Source: Pyropia yezoensis
Taxonomy: Eukaryota > Rhodophyta > Bangiophyceae > Bangiales > Bangiaceae
Direction of reading: 5' to 3'
Assembly: GCA_009829735.1 (NCBI GenBank)
Contig: CM020618.1
Span: 24,475,346 to 24,539,345 of the forward strand
Length of the DNA stretch: 64,000 bases
In this document: in pieces, positions 55,452 through 64,000 of the stretch
Position numbering within the stretch: position 1 is the stretch's first letter
Layout: each line of letters starts with the position of its first letter
Program-made: the position numbers and the translations under genes
Notes under the pieces: model-generated
Seen by the model: only the letters and a program-made list of their open reading frames with translations
Database searches by the model: none
Told to the model about the DNA's origin: nothing

Positions 55452-57828
55452 GGTGCTATGTGAAGAGAACAACGGCTGCAGGTGACAGAAAAGCGTGGAC
55501 ATGCAGAAAAAGAAGCCACGGACGAAGATGTCAGCTTCGGCGCTGACCAGCAGTCCACAACCGCGAGCTTGCAATAATATACATGATCACAGCAGTGGCA
55601 CGTACACTGGGCACTCAAAACGTACCAGATGAGTCCTACGGCTTCACCGAGGTAACTTCGTGACGCACGAGTATCCTGCGATGAGCAGACACCGATGGGA
55701 TGGTGCGCGAGTCGGCGGAGGGCGTACGATAAGTAGACACAGGGTCGGCCTCCACGGAGGCACACGGCTATAACTCGACCGCGAGCCCATACGGTGGCGC
55801 CCGAAAAAAACAGGCACCCCACCAGGAGCCAAGAGAAGAGCGGGAAGCCCCCACGCCAACAGGGCGACTCATCGCGGGCGGGTGCCCAGAGACGCACGAA
55901 TGCAATAACCCAGCGCCTGACAGCGCCTACGCGCAAGAGGTCGGCCAGTGCGCCGCAGCCAGTACAGAACATGAAAAATGGTCGGAGAGCTCTCAATGGT
56001 GACCGCAACGTTCGCGGTGGTAGAGGTCCTGTTAGCAACCACACGGTCCGGGCCCGCATACAGCGCGCCAAGCAAGCTTGCCAGCACGCCAACCCCTGAA
56101 CCCAGCCAGTCCCACAAAGACACGCGCACGCAGAGCCCCACTGGCTGCCTATCAAACAAAAGCGCGCGCAAACGTGCGGTATGGTGCTCACGTGCGCCAC
56201 GTACAGAAGAACTCGGCAGCAGCAGCCGACAGCAGGCATCGGCGTGCCCGCCGCTCCTGCTCGAACGTACTGCCTGAGGAAGTCTGTGGAAGCCAGGCAA
56301 GACGCGCGCAGAGCACAAGGCCCTCGTTGTCGCCAGACAGTCAGGGACGGCACACAGCGTACGCTTACACGTATCCCGTGACACGCTCAGCGAAGGTCCG
56401 TCAGCCCCACCCTAACAAACCCACACCCGTCCGCGTGACGCGCAAACAGCGAGCGGACGTACACACCACGCTCGAAGACAGTCGCCCACCGGCGATCGAG
56501 CGGCGTAGGTCCCGTCACTCCCCCCCCAAGCCGCCTTAGGCGGTGGACCCGCAGGCCACACTCAAGCCGGCCCAGGCCACGCGCGCACGTCCGCTGGCAG
56601 TTGACAGGCTTGGCCGGAGAACAGCGCTGTCGGCGACTTGGGCAGATGGCGTAGGGGCGGGGGGAGAACGACCGTCGCGTCCAGAGAAGGGCGGTTGAGG
56701 GGGGGGAGGTGAGAACTGCTGTGGTTGTCGTGGTTGCAGCCATGCGCGCGTGGCGGCCGTTCATCCTTGGTGCCCAGGTAGAGCGCGCCCAAACGTGCAT
56801 GCCCAATTCGCTGCACTTCCTTGCCACTGTATTTTCATGTAAATAGTTTCCATCGAAGCGGAATGGTGCCGACAGTCTTCAAACCAGGATCCACAGTGGC
56901 ACCTGACGGCCGCTGCTTTGGCTCATTTGGCTGATTTCAGCTCGTGGGGCTCACATGTAAGTAGTCCATGGACAACAGCCTGGTGGTCAGTTCTTAAATA
57001 TATTGCTGAGCGGCGGTCTGGTTCGAGCGGAACCGCCAAGTCAGCAGCCACGCCGACTCGCGCGCCGCGCCGGTCCGCAAGACACGCCCGCGGCGTCGAT
57101 ACCGCCCTCCGCGGAGAGCCCTCTCCGCGGACCCCTCCGCGGTGCTACCAGTCTCTCGACGGGCCACCGCCTGTCGGCAGGGCTCCTCCCTACGCACAAC
57201 CTATCGCAAGAACAAGCCGGTGCGGCCGCTCAGCTGTCAACTGGCGCCATGATGGTGCGTCATGTGAGCTTGTCGGGACCGCTTGGTGGCTTCGAGCAAG
57301 TGTCCACCCGTCTGCAATGGCCCCGCGCATCGGTGGGGTTGAGACACTGCGGGAGCTTCGTGGGCAGGAGGACTATGATGGTGGGCGACTGCCGTCCTCG
57401 CACGGCGCACGAGCTCCCTTCTTTGTGCCTCCAGAAGCACGACCTTCGCGATGACTGACCGATCACGCGCCGTTTTTGGATGCACGGTCGAATGGTGGCA
57501 AACACGTGCCCGCGCCCGGCGTTTGCTTTGCCGCCTTTTTTGTGAGGCGCGCTGCGCGCGCTCACTCACATCCCCCCCCAGAGGCCATGAGTGCGGTTGA
57601 CCTTCGAGTACTTGAGCCGGCCGCGTGTGAGGGGAGGGGGGGCCTTTCTGCGACGACCGTGTCGCACTTTCACTGGCGCCCGACACCGTTCCACCCCCTG
57701 TTGACCCCGCCACCCGACACCGTCCCACCCCCTGTTGACCCGACTTGGTGAGACGCTGTTCGCGTCGCCGTCTGCTTCGGCGTGTGCTCTGGCCGACCCG
57801 CCTTCGTCAGAAGCCCACTGGCGGTGCG
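55452..57828. other. Intergenic; no supported gene
   Basis: A Cys/Arg-rich minus-strand frame (55310-56353) overlaps the transposase 5' region and has no motif; I treat it as spurious. A perfect hairpin with 11-bp arms (TCCGCGGAGAG and its complement, 2-nt spacer) is at 57108-57131. A 26-bp phrase CGACACCGTTCCACCCCCTG is repeated twice near 57687-57741. Confidence 0.5.
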
Positions 57829-58203
57829 ATGGACGCGGCGGCTCAGAGGTCGGGGCGCCGCAGCCGTCCACCTCCCGCACGACGTGCTCCTCGGTTGGTT
57901 GCTTCGACTCCCAAACGACCGGTAGTGAATAACCCTTTCCTGGAGGCCGGGGCGCCGGCGCCTTCGAGCTACGGGCAGGTTCCTCCCTGGCCCACAACCC
58001 CTGGTGAGCAGACTGTGCCCCCCCCCCCGCCGCCGCCTCCCCGCCCGCCCCCCCCTGCGTTTGGGAACGGCGGGCGCGCTGGTCGAGGTGCAGGCATCGC
58101 CGCACAGCCTACTCAAGAAGGTCATCCCCCGCTGGGCGTAGGGCTTCCCCTGGCGGGCACGCCCTTGTCTTCGCAGCCGGTCGATGGGCCGTTTCCTCCG
58201 CAG
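57829..58203 (+). pseudogene. Proline-rich reading frame interrupted by the chromovirus LTR
   Basis: The ATG at 57829 opens a basic, Pro-rich peptide (MDAAAQRSGRRSRPPPARR...NNPFLEAGAPAPSSYG...) of 125 codons that runs without a stop into the LTR boundary at 58204. The remaining part, if any, would be beyond the other end of the retroelement, outside the window. I recognise no family, and a chance open frame cannot be excluded. Confidence 0.4.
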
Positions 58204-58671
58204 TGTGGCAAAAACCACTCGCACACACAGTACCCAAGTTGGGGCGGTGTGCGAGGGCTGCCTCCCGTGTCGGGGGAACCGGAAGAAGTGCAAGTCGCAC
58301 ACACTCTATCCCTGTTGTGGGGCAATCCCCCCACGGACAAACAAGAAGATGGTGTGTGGTCCAACAGTTTCTTGGTCGGGACGGGGACGCAGGGCCAAGC
58401 CCCGCTGTCCCTCCCCTTATCCCCCCAGGGTCCACTCAGAATCTCGCCACTCAGAATCTCCCACCCCAGCACCTGCCCACCGGGCCACACGAAAATTCAA
58501 GACGATAAATGCAGAAAACCCTCAAATCCAAGTTGGATTTACTACTAAGCTAACTATCCCGAACTTAGGGAATATGGACCCAAATGCAGGGGGAGGAACG
58601 GATCAGGCTAGTGGCCTGCCGCCCCTTGCATGGCACGTGTTGCCCCCTACCTGGGGGTCAATACTGCCACA
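58204..58671 (-). repeat. 3' LTR of the chromovirus (468 bp)
   Basis: Ends TGTGGCA/TGCCACA. It starts at the junction with the proline-rich frame; the adjacent host pentamer is CGCAG (58199-58203), the expected target-site duplication to look for at the other end. It contains a 17-bp perfect palindrome (58524-58540) and the inverted repeat CTCGCACAC/GTGTGCGAG (58218-58255). Confidence 0.95.
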
Positions 58672-58684
58672 CTCCCCTCTCCTC
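58672..58684 (-). promoter_or_regulatory. Polypurine tract
   Basis: On the minus strand GAGGAGAGGGGAG directly abuts the LTR end TGTGGCA. This is the usual primer for plus-strand DNA synthesis and fixes the orientation of the element. Confidence 0.85.
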
Positions 58685-59012
58685 AGTTCCGACCGACCCG
58701 GTCGGCCCTGTGAGGGGGTGCGTAAACGCACGTCTCGGCGTTGGGGGGGACGCGACTTGCTGTCCCCCCTTGAGTACGTAACGCGGATGTGGAGGCGGTC
58801 ACGTTGGCCGCCCCTCTCCTCAAGCTTGCCCACTTGGCAGCTTGCTCTCCTCGGTTCACACCTCACCACCACCACCACTTCTCCTTCACCTTACACGGGG
58901 CCACCCCACGCTGGGGAGGCCACCCGTTTACCCACGATCCGAGTCCCCCTCAACTCGAGGCGGGTCTCGTGCCGCGATAGCCAGGACGTCTCTCCCCAAC
59001 TTGGGGAGAGCC

Positions 59013-60956
59013 ATGGCGACTCCGGGAGTGGAGACGGACTCTCTCGATGAGCGTATGGAGGACACCTCCTACGGTGCAGCGCCTGCCGGGACTTCCGGCG
59101 GGGGCTCCGCGATCGCTCCGGGGGGTGGGACTCCCGCGTCACCCGGCTTTGGGTTGACGGCAGGATCTCCCCCGGAGGCGGGACAAGTTGTCCCGCGTGA
59201 GGCCTTGGGGCGGTGGTTTTACCCCGCTTGGCCTCTGTATGAGGAGGGGTTGACTGTTCTTCGCTGTGGCCGACTCGGCGCAGCGATGGGTCGGGTATGG
59301 GACCGCCTACGGGAGAAGTATCCCCGTAGGGTCGGGTTCCCTGCCGGCTTCAGGACGGACCAGTTTGCCTTCCTGGACGACGAGGAGGTCGAGGACGTGC
59401 AGCGGGCCAAGGCCATGGTGGACCGCGGGGGAACTATCCCGGGTCCCGGCGACTTGCCGATCTTCACTTGGGACGCGGTGGCAACTCGCCCCCCGTACCT
59501 TCACGAGGCCGATCCGCACACTCATCACTTTGATGTGCGGATGGAGAAGGACTTCCGGCGAGGTCCCTACTTGGTGACCTCGGCTCAACTTGAGTTTCCT
59601 CAGCAGTCTGCTGCCAGTAAGGAGCAATACTACCCGAAGAAGCCCGAGTGGTGGCCTCAAGTTGAGGTCCCCTACGGGTTCCCGGCATTGTTGCCACGGT
59701 TGCTTGACCACTTCGGCTCCGTCATGTTGACGGATGGCCCTGATCATCTGGTGTGGGCCATGTTGGCCACCCAGTGGCTCCTCGAGGTCATGTCGACCTG
59801 GGTGTCATGTGTTCAGCGGCGGGGGATGCTCTGGCATCTCCCCCTCCGGCTCATCCAGGGTTTGGAACAGCTCACCCCTCAGCTAGTTGCTGAGGGGTGC
59901 TCGTCAGGACAACTCACTCTACTTGAGGAGATGCTCCGCCTCCACAAGTTTATCGAGTGGGAGAGCATTGAGCACAAGTTGCGCCGCCCCACTCGGGGGC
60001 CCAAGGACGATGGCGCACTTCGCCAGTTCGTGTGGGTCGCTCGTGAACTTCACGACGGCCGTGTGGTCCTACGAGAGGGGTTGGGCATCGGGGACTACCC
60101 GTATGCCCCGGGGGTGGATCGTCACACTGCGCCACCCCCGGACAAGCCCATAGTTATGGCTGTGCCCTCATATGATGACCATATGACTCAACCTACTGCG
60201 GGAGCCCCAAGTCGGGGTCGCAGTTACACCCGGGTACCGCCACCTCGGCGTGCCCCTCCGCTTCCTCCTGTTCCTTTCCAGCCTCACGGGAACATCCCGA
60301 TCAGCGTGGCCGTGGAGTCATCCACACCGGTGTCTCCCAACTTGGGGGCCACCCTCCTGACGGTATACCCCAAGTTGGTGTTACCGCCCACGCCTCTAAC
60401 CTCAGAGATGATGATCACCACGTTGGTGCGCACCATTTCCTGGTTGGCCGCGTCGACCGCAACCCTCCAAAGTTCCGAGACTCCTCAACTTGAGGAGCGC
60501 GTTCGTACTGCAGTGGCGACCGCGAGTTGCGAGTCGGTGGCGGAGTTTATGACGGCCGAGTTGGCTCGCATTGGGGCTATTATGCCCCAGCCAACCCCAC
60601 TTGGGCGTGGCAAGCGTCGTGCGAGCCGGGCATACTCGCCTCCTCGCCGTCGTCGCCGTCACTCGCGGCGCTCTCCCTCCGTGTCGGAAGACGAGTTGTC
60701 TTACTCCGTCTCGGAGTCCTCTACCCCATCGGAGACGGAGTCTGTCCAGCGTCTGCGTCGCAAACTTGCGCGCAAGACCAGGCAGAAGAGTAGCCACGGT
60801 CGGCGCCACTTGCGCGACCGTGAGGGGCGCGACGGTTCCGACTTGGAGCCGCCGCCCCTTCCAACGAGTGGAGACCGTTATCGGCGTGGGTCTCGCCGCT
60901 CGCCTCCACGTGAGGGCGAGGGCCGTGGAGTGGGAGAGTCTAGCATGCGTGCCTAG
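59013..60956 (+). CDS. Antisense accessory ORF of the chromovirus, 647 aa, with RS-rich C-terminus
   Basis: The ATG at 59013 (GAGCCATGG, strong context) opens a protein on the strand opposite to pol. Residues 1-60 are Gly/Pro/Ser-rich. A folded-looking part follows, rich in aromatic residues and helices (WFYPAWPLYEEGL, REKYPRRVGFPAGFRTD, AFLDDEEVEDVQRAK, LLPRLLDHFGSVML, HLVWAMLATQWLLEVMSTW, LTLLEEMLRLHKFIEWE). The last third is disordered and ends in an RS/RR-rich region (YSPPRRRRRHSRRSPSVSED, RKLARKTRQKSS). No zinc knuckle, protease or envelope feature is visible. Convergent to pol, with 111 bp between the two stops. A diverged copy at 1-398 shows that the ORF is a recurrent part of the family. 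Additional antisense ORFs between pol and the 3' LTR are known in some plant gypsy elements; I recognise no relative of this protein. A gag-like origin cannot be excluded. Confidence 0.8.
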   Translation: MATPGVETDSLDERMEDTSYGAAPAGTSGGGSAIAPGGGTPASPGFGLTAGSPPEAGQVVPREALGRWFYPAWPLYEEGLTVLRCGRLGAAMGRVWDRLREKYPRRVGFPAGFRTDQFAFLDDEEVEDVQRAKAMVDRGGTIPGPGDLPIFTWDAVATRPPYLHEADPHTHHFDVRMEKDFRRGPYLVTSAQLEFPQQSAASKEQYYPKKPEWWPQVEVPYGFPALLPRLLDHFGSVMLTDGPDHLVWAMLATQWLLEVMSTWVSCVQRRGMLWHLPLRLIQGLEQLTPQLVAEGCSSGQLTLLEEMLRLHKFIEWESIEHKLRRPTRGPKDDGALRQFVWVARELHDGRVVLREGLGIGDYPYAPGVDRHTAPPPDKPIVMAVPSYDDHMTQPTAGAPSRGRSYTRVPPPRRAPPLPPVPFQPHGNIPISVAVESSTPVSPNLGATLLTVYPKLVLPPTPLTSEMMITTLVRTISWLAASTATLQSSETPQLEERVRTAVATASCESVAEFMTAELARIGAIMPQPTPLGRGKRRASRAYSPPRRRRRHSRRSPSVSEDELSYSVSESSTPSETESVQRLRRKLARKTRQKSSHGRRHLRDREGRDGSDLEPPPLPTSGDRYRRGSRRSPPREGEGRGVGESSMRA

Positions 60957-61067
60957 TTGGCAGCTGCCTTTGTTGTGAGAGTGTGAGGGTTAGGGCTGTA
61001 GTTTAAAGCCACTCTGCGTACCACTTCGACTTGAAGCACTCTCTTGGCACTGTTGCTCGGCCTTCCC

Positions 61068-64000
61068 TCACGTTGAGGGAGGGCTGTTAGGGTCTATCTC
61101 GTTCCGGGCACAGTACGCCCGGACCTTCTCAGCAGGAAGGTCCTCCACATACTCCCACGTATCGTCCTTGGCTTTGTAGCCAAACCAACGCACCCTCAAC
61201 ATGAGGCGGTCAGTATCCTCATCCCAGCCGTGGTCGATGAACTTGTCGAACACGTACTCCTGCGGGCCCTGTTTGGCTGCAGGCAGCGAGGGCAGGCGCC
61301 ACGTTTTCAAGGCACGCGCCCAAGCTGGGTCGCCTGCAGGCGGTGGTGCAACTTTGACCACGTCCTGTCCGTTCACTGTGCGGACCCCATCGTCACTTTC
61401 GATGGTGAAGCGCCGCCCATCAGTACGAAGGACCTGGTACGGCCCCTTCGTCTGGAACACCAACTTACCCCCAGTTGGGGTGTGTGAGTGGACCAATACC
61501 CAGTCACCCTGCTCGGGGACATGCTTGGCGTTGCGCACCTTTTTGTCAAAGGTACGCTTGTAGCGCTTTTGTGCTTTGTCCATCTCAGCCCTGACTTTAG
61601 GGATGAGGTTTTCAAGCCTAGCAGCGAACTCCGCCTTACTCTCAGTAGGAGTGGGCGTACTGCCACCATCCTCCCTAGTTGGGAGCGGCCGCCGCACGGC
61701 AATAGACCGCACGCGACGGGGGGTCACAAAAGCGAGGGGTACTTCCCCGGTAGATGAGTGAACCTGCGAATTGTAGGCAGTGGTCAGAATAGAAATGTAT
61801 TGGTCCCACGTCTTCACGTGCTCACTCACATAATGGCGCAGCTGCCTAACAATAGTTTTGTTGAAGCGCTCCACCTGCCCATTAGTTTGTGGGTGGTAGG
61901 GGGTGGCATAGTTTGCCTTAACCCCCAACATATCCAGCACTCCTTGAAACAGTACAGACGCAAATTGCGGTCCATTGTCCGATAGTGTACTATCCGGAAT
62001 GCCATACGCGGCAACCCAGTGATCTAGGAAGGCTGACACGACCGACATGGCCGTGATCTCTGCCAGTGGGATCGCTCGCGTAAGTTTCGTGAAGCGGTCA
62101 CAGATGACCAGGAGGTACTGGTTGCCCTCCTCGGTCACTGGCAGTGGCCCAAGGATGTCCATCGCCAACGCGGCGAAGGGCTCCTTGGCCGGGAACAATA
62201 GCATAGCCGTAGTAGGCCGCCGTTCCATCAGACGGTTCTGTGCACAACTTGTGCAGGCAGCCACCCAACTGTAGATGTCCACCACCATGGACGGCCAGTA
62301 GTACCTGGTCCTCAGGGTCTGGTACAGTTTACTAGACCCCAGGTGTCCACCCGTGGGAGCGTTATGCTCCCTCTCAAGGATACTGTCCTTGAGGGATGCG
62401 GGGACGACAAGTTGTTCGGTCCCCTGGAATACCCCCCTCCTCATGAGGAGGCCATCGTCTCCCAGGAAGAACCGCGTCTCCGCCACTGTATCCAGGGTAT
62501 CCCTCTGCGACTTGCAGAAGGGATCCTCGGCCTGGGCCTTCACTACTTCGTCCAGGGACAGGGGCAAGTACTTCTTGTTCCCTGGCGCCTCGGGATTCAA
62601 CGCCTGACCCGAGCGCGTGACTACCCCCACGATGGGGATGTCCTCATCGACTGGGGTGGTGTCCAGTCCCTCGGTAGGTACCCGAGAGAGGCCGTCGGCA
62701 AGGGCATGTTGCCTGCCAGGTCGGTACTCAATATCAAAGTTGAAGGGTGCAAGTCGCACCCTCCACCGGTTGAGACGAGTGTTCGTACAGTCCGTCTTGA
62801 AGATGAACTGCAACGCGCGGTGGTCGCAGCGGATGAGGAACTTCTCACCCTCTAGGTAGTGACGAAGTGACGTCACCGCCCATACCACTGCGAGTCCTTC
62901 CAACTCGGTGACTCCGTAGTTCTTCTCGGCCGAGTTTAGCCCCTTGCTGAAGTATCCCACCGGCAAGTACTCCTTGTCCGGCTGTTGCTGAAGCAACACA
63001 CAACCAAGTTGGTCGTAGCTAGCGTCCACATCCAGGATGTAGTGGCCTCCCAACCTGGGAATAGCCAGGATAGGGGGCTTCAGCAGAAGGTCCCGAAGAG
63101 TCTCAAAGGATTCCTGCTCCACCCGACTTGGGGGAGGCAGGTTCTTCGGTAGCGTTGAGCTCACTAACTCATTCAACGGCTTCGCCACTTTGGCGAAGCC
63201 CTTAGTGAAACGTCGGTACACGTTACACATCCCGAGGAAGCTCCTCATCTGGGTCTGGGTCCGGGGGTACTGAGCCTTGCGGATGGCCCTCAAGTTTTTC
63301 TCGTTGACACTGAGACGCCCCGGACGGACAACATGTCCCAAGTACTCCACCTCTTGAGTGAAGAGGTGGCACTTACTCGCCTTCAGTGACACTCCGGCGT
63401 CAGCAAGTAGCTTGAACACCTGGCCAAGATGGCCAATGTGTTCCTCCGGACTTCGGGAGAACACAATGATATCGTCTAGGTACACGAGACAGATCTGCCA
63501 CCGTACTCCGGCCAGAATCATGTCCATAGCGCGCTGGAAAGTTGCCGGCGCGTTACACAGGCCAAACGGTAGGCGCTTGCACTGGTAGGTACCACAGTGA
63601 CAGGTAAAGGTAGTTTTATGCCTGTCCTCCGGGGCAATGGGAATTTGCCAGTACCCCGCGTTACAGTCCAGGGTAGAGAACACGTTTGCCTCCCCCAGAG
63701 AGTCCAGACAGTCATCCATCCGAGGTAGGGGATAACTATCCTTCACCGTGCTCTCGTTGAGCTTACGGTAGTCGATACAGAACCGGGGGGTCCCATCAAC
63801 TTTGGGGACGATCACCACCGGACTCGCCCACTCGGCGTTGCTGGCCTCGATCACATCGAGGGCCTCCATGCGAGCAACTTGCTCCTTAACGAGGGCCCTT
63901 GAACGGGGTCCCCCCCTATACGGTTGTTGGCGTATAGGGGGCGCACCGGGTTTCAACTCGATCCGGTGTTGGGTAGCTCTCATGAGTCCCAATTGACCAT
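61068..64000 (-). CDS. Chromovirus pol polyprotein (reverse transcriptase, RNase H, integrase, chromodomain), 5' end beyond the window
   Basis: The frame is open to the right edge. Counting from 63992: residues ~8-26 (HRIELKPGAPPIRQQPYR) precede reverse transcriptase, with FCIDYRKLN (71-79), STLDCNAGYWQIP (106-118), LPFGLCNAPATFQR (141-154) and YLDD (171-174). RNase H begins ILDVDASYDQLG and includes IRCDHRAL. Integrase has an H..H/C..C finger (REHNAPTGGHLG..CTSCAQN) and the DDE residues in MDILGPLP, LSDNGPQFAS and NGQVERFNK. A C-terminal chromodomain (VFDKFIDHGWDED..LRVRWFGYKAKDDTWEYVEDL) places it among chromoviruses, whose chromodomains direct integration to heterochromatin. No stops or shifts in 974 codons, so it looks intact. 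The protease lies outside the window. Confidence 0.96.
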   Translation of the reverse strand, partial: GQLGLMRATQHRIELKPGAPPIRQQPYRGGPRSRALVKEQVARMEALDVIEASNAEWASPVVIVPKVDGTPRFCIDYRKLNESTVKDSYPLPRMDDCLDSLGEANVFSTLDCNAGYWQIPIAPEDRHKTTFTCHCGTYQCKRLPFGLCNAPATFQRAMDMILAGVRWQICLVYLDDIIVFSRSPEEHIGHLGQVFKLLADAGVSLKASKCHLFTQEVEYLGHVVRPGRLSVNEKNLRAIRKAQYPRTQTQMRSFLGMCNVYRRFTKGFAKVAKPLNELVSSTLPKNLPPPSRVEQESFETLRDLLLKPPILAIPRLGGHYILDVDASYDQLGCVLLQQQPDKEYLPVGYFSKGLNSAEKNYGVTELEGLAVVWAVTSLRHYLEGEKFLIRCDHRALQFIFKTDCTNTRLNRWRVRLAPFNFDIEYRPGRQHALADGLSRVPTEGLDTTPVDEDIPIVGVVTRSGQALNPEAPGNKKYLPLSLDEVVKAQAEDPFCKSQRDTLDTVAETRFFLGDDGLLMRRGVFQGTEQLVVPASLKDSILEREHNAPTGGHLGSSKLYQTLRTRYYWPSMVVDIYSWVAACTSCAQNRLMERRPTTAMLLFPAKEPFAALAMDILGPLPVTEEGNQYLLVICDRFTKLTRAIPLAEITAMSVVSAFLDHWVAAYGIPDSTLSDNGPQFASVLFQGVLDMLGVKANYATPYHPQTNGQVERFNKTIVRQLRHYVSEHVKTWDQYISILTTAYNSQVHSSTGEVPLAFVTPRRVRSIAVRRPLPTREDGGSTPTPTESKAEFAARLENLIPKVRAEMDKAQKRYKRTFDKKVRNAKHVPEQGDWVLVHSHTPTGGKLVFQTKGPYQVLRTDGRRFTIESDDGVRTVNGQDVVKVAPPPAGDPAWARALKTWRLPSLPAAKQGPQEYVFDKFIDHGWDEDTDRLMLRVRWFGYKAKDDTWEYVEDLPAEKVRAYCARNEIDPNSPPST

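Larger units (their letters stand above)
58204..64000 (-). mobile_element. Ty3/gypsy chromovirus, 3' part (pol, antisense ORF, 3' LTR); continues past the right edge
   Basis: Read on the minus strand the order is pol (reverse transcriptase, RNase H, integrase, chromodomain), a convergent ORF on the opposite strand, a polypurine tract and the 3' LTR. The polypurine tract and the pol orientation both show that the LTR at 58204-58671 is the 3' one. gag, protease and the 5' LTR must lie beyond 64000. The high LTR identity to the solo copy and the long intact frames suggest recent activity. Confidence 0.9.

Noticed and set aside
55310..56353. 347-codon Cys-rich minus-strand frame
   Set aside because: Overlaps the transposase N-terminus in another frame, lacks motifs and is better explained by chance in this composition.
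58842..60956. Interpreting the plus-strand ORF as a normal gag following a 5' LTR
   Set aside because: The LTR is followed on the plus strand by CTCCCCTC, with no TGG-type primer-binding site, whereas the minus strand has a polypurine tract next to the LTR and an intact pol in that direction.

Overview
The window is nuclear DNA of a GC-rich, intron-poor eukaryote. It has spliceosomal introns (GTAAGT, GTACGT or GTATGT donors with CAG/TAG acceptors), a 5.8S rRNA gene, a Ty3/gypsy chromovirus, and typical eukaryotic genes: K+-dependent membrane pyrophosphatase, PAF1-like, ABCC transporter, MYND, HIRAN and fucosyltransferase-like proteins. Proteins carry long Gly/Ala/Pro homopolymers and introns are sparse. 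The 5.8S form and the gene style suggest a red alga of the Bangiales (Porphyra/Pyropia type). This is inference; another GC-rich alga such as a haptophyte is possible. One 500-N scaffold gap lies at 12362-12861.

Layout. 0-3 kb: a retroelement relic at the left edge and a decayed pogo-like DDE transposase. 3.2-5.1 kb: a MYND-finger gene with one in-frame stop. 5.1-13.6 kb: mostly repeats (a dispersed ~340-bp family, G/C homopolymers, a satellite beside the gap), a CDC48 pseudogene and a spliced HIRAN-domain gene on the minus strand. 13.6-16.8 kb: a repeat-rich protein ending in a helicase-associated-like domain. 17.3-19 kb: the N-terminal half of a broken ABCC transporter. 19.9-20.4 kb: a solo LTR with target-site duplication. 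22.9-32 kb: an unrecognised low-complexity gene (minus), a small membrane protein and a fucosyltransferase-like protein. 32-41 kb: gene-poor, with a 5.8S rRNA and ITS remnant in a locally AT-rich island. 41-49 kb: the most gene-like part (pyrophosphatase with one intron, PAF1-like gene on the minus strand, and a divergent Gfo/Idh/MocA oxidoreductase). 51.7-55.5 kb: an intron-containing Plavaka/KDZ-like transposase (minus). 58.2-64 kb: the 3' part of a chromovirus inserted into a proline-rich reading frame.

The most unusual item is the chromovirus. Between pol (minus strand) and its 3' LTR it carries a 647-codon ORF on the opposite strand, encoding a protein with an RS-rich tail. That ORF and the LTR are studded with perfect odd-length palindromes centred on CAAGTTG or CAACTTG; the longest ends 2 bp before the antisense ORF's start codon. 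A diverged copy of the same ORF lies at the left window edge, so the ORF appears to be a conserved part of the family. The host genes do not form an operon or a shared pathway.
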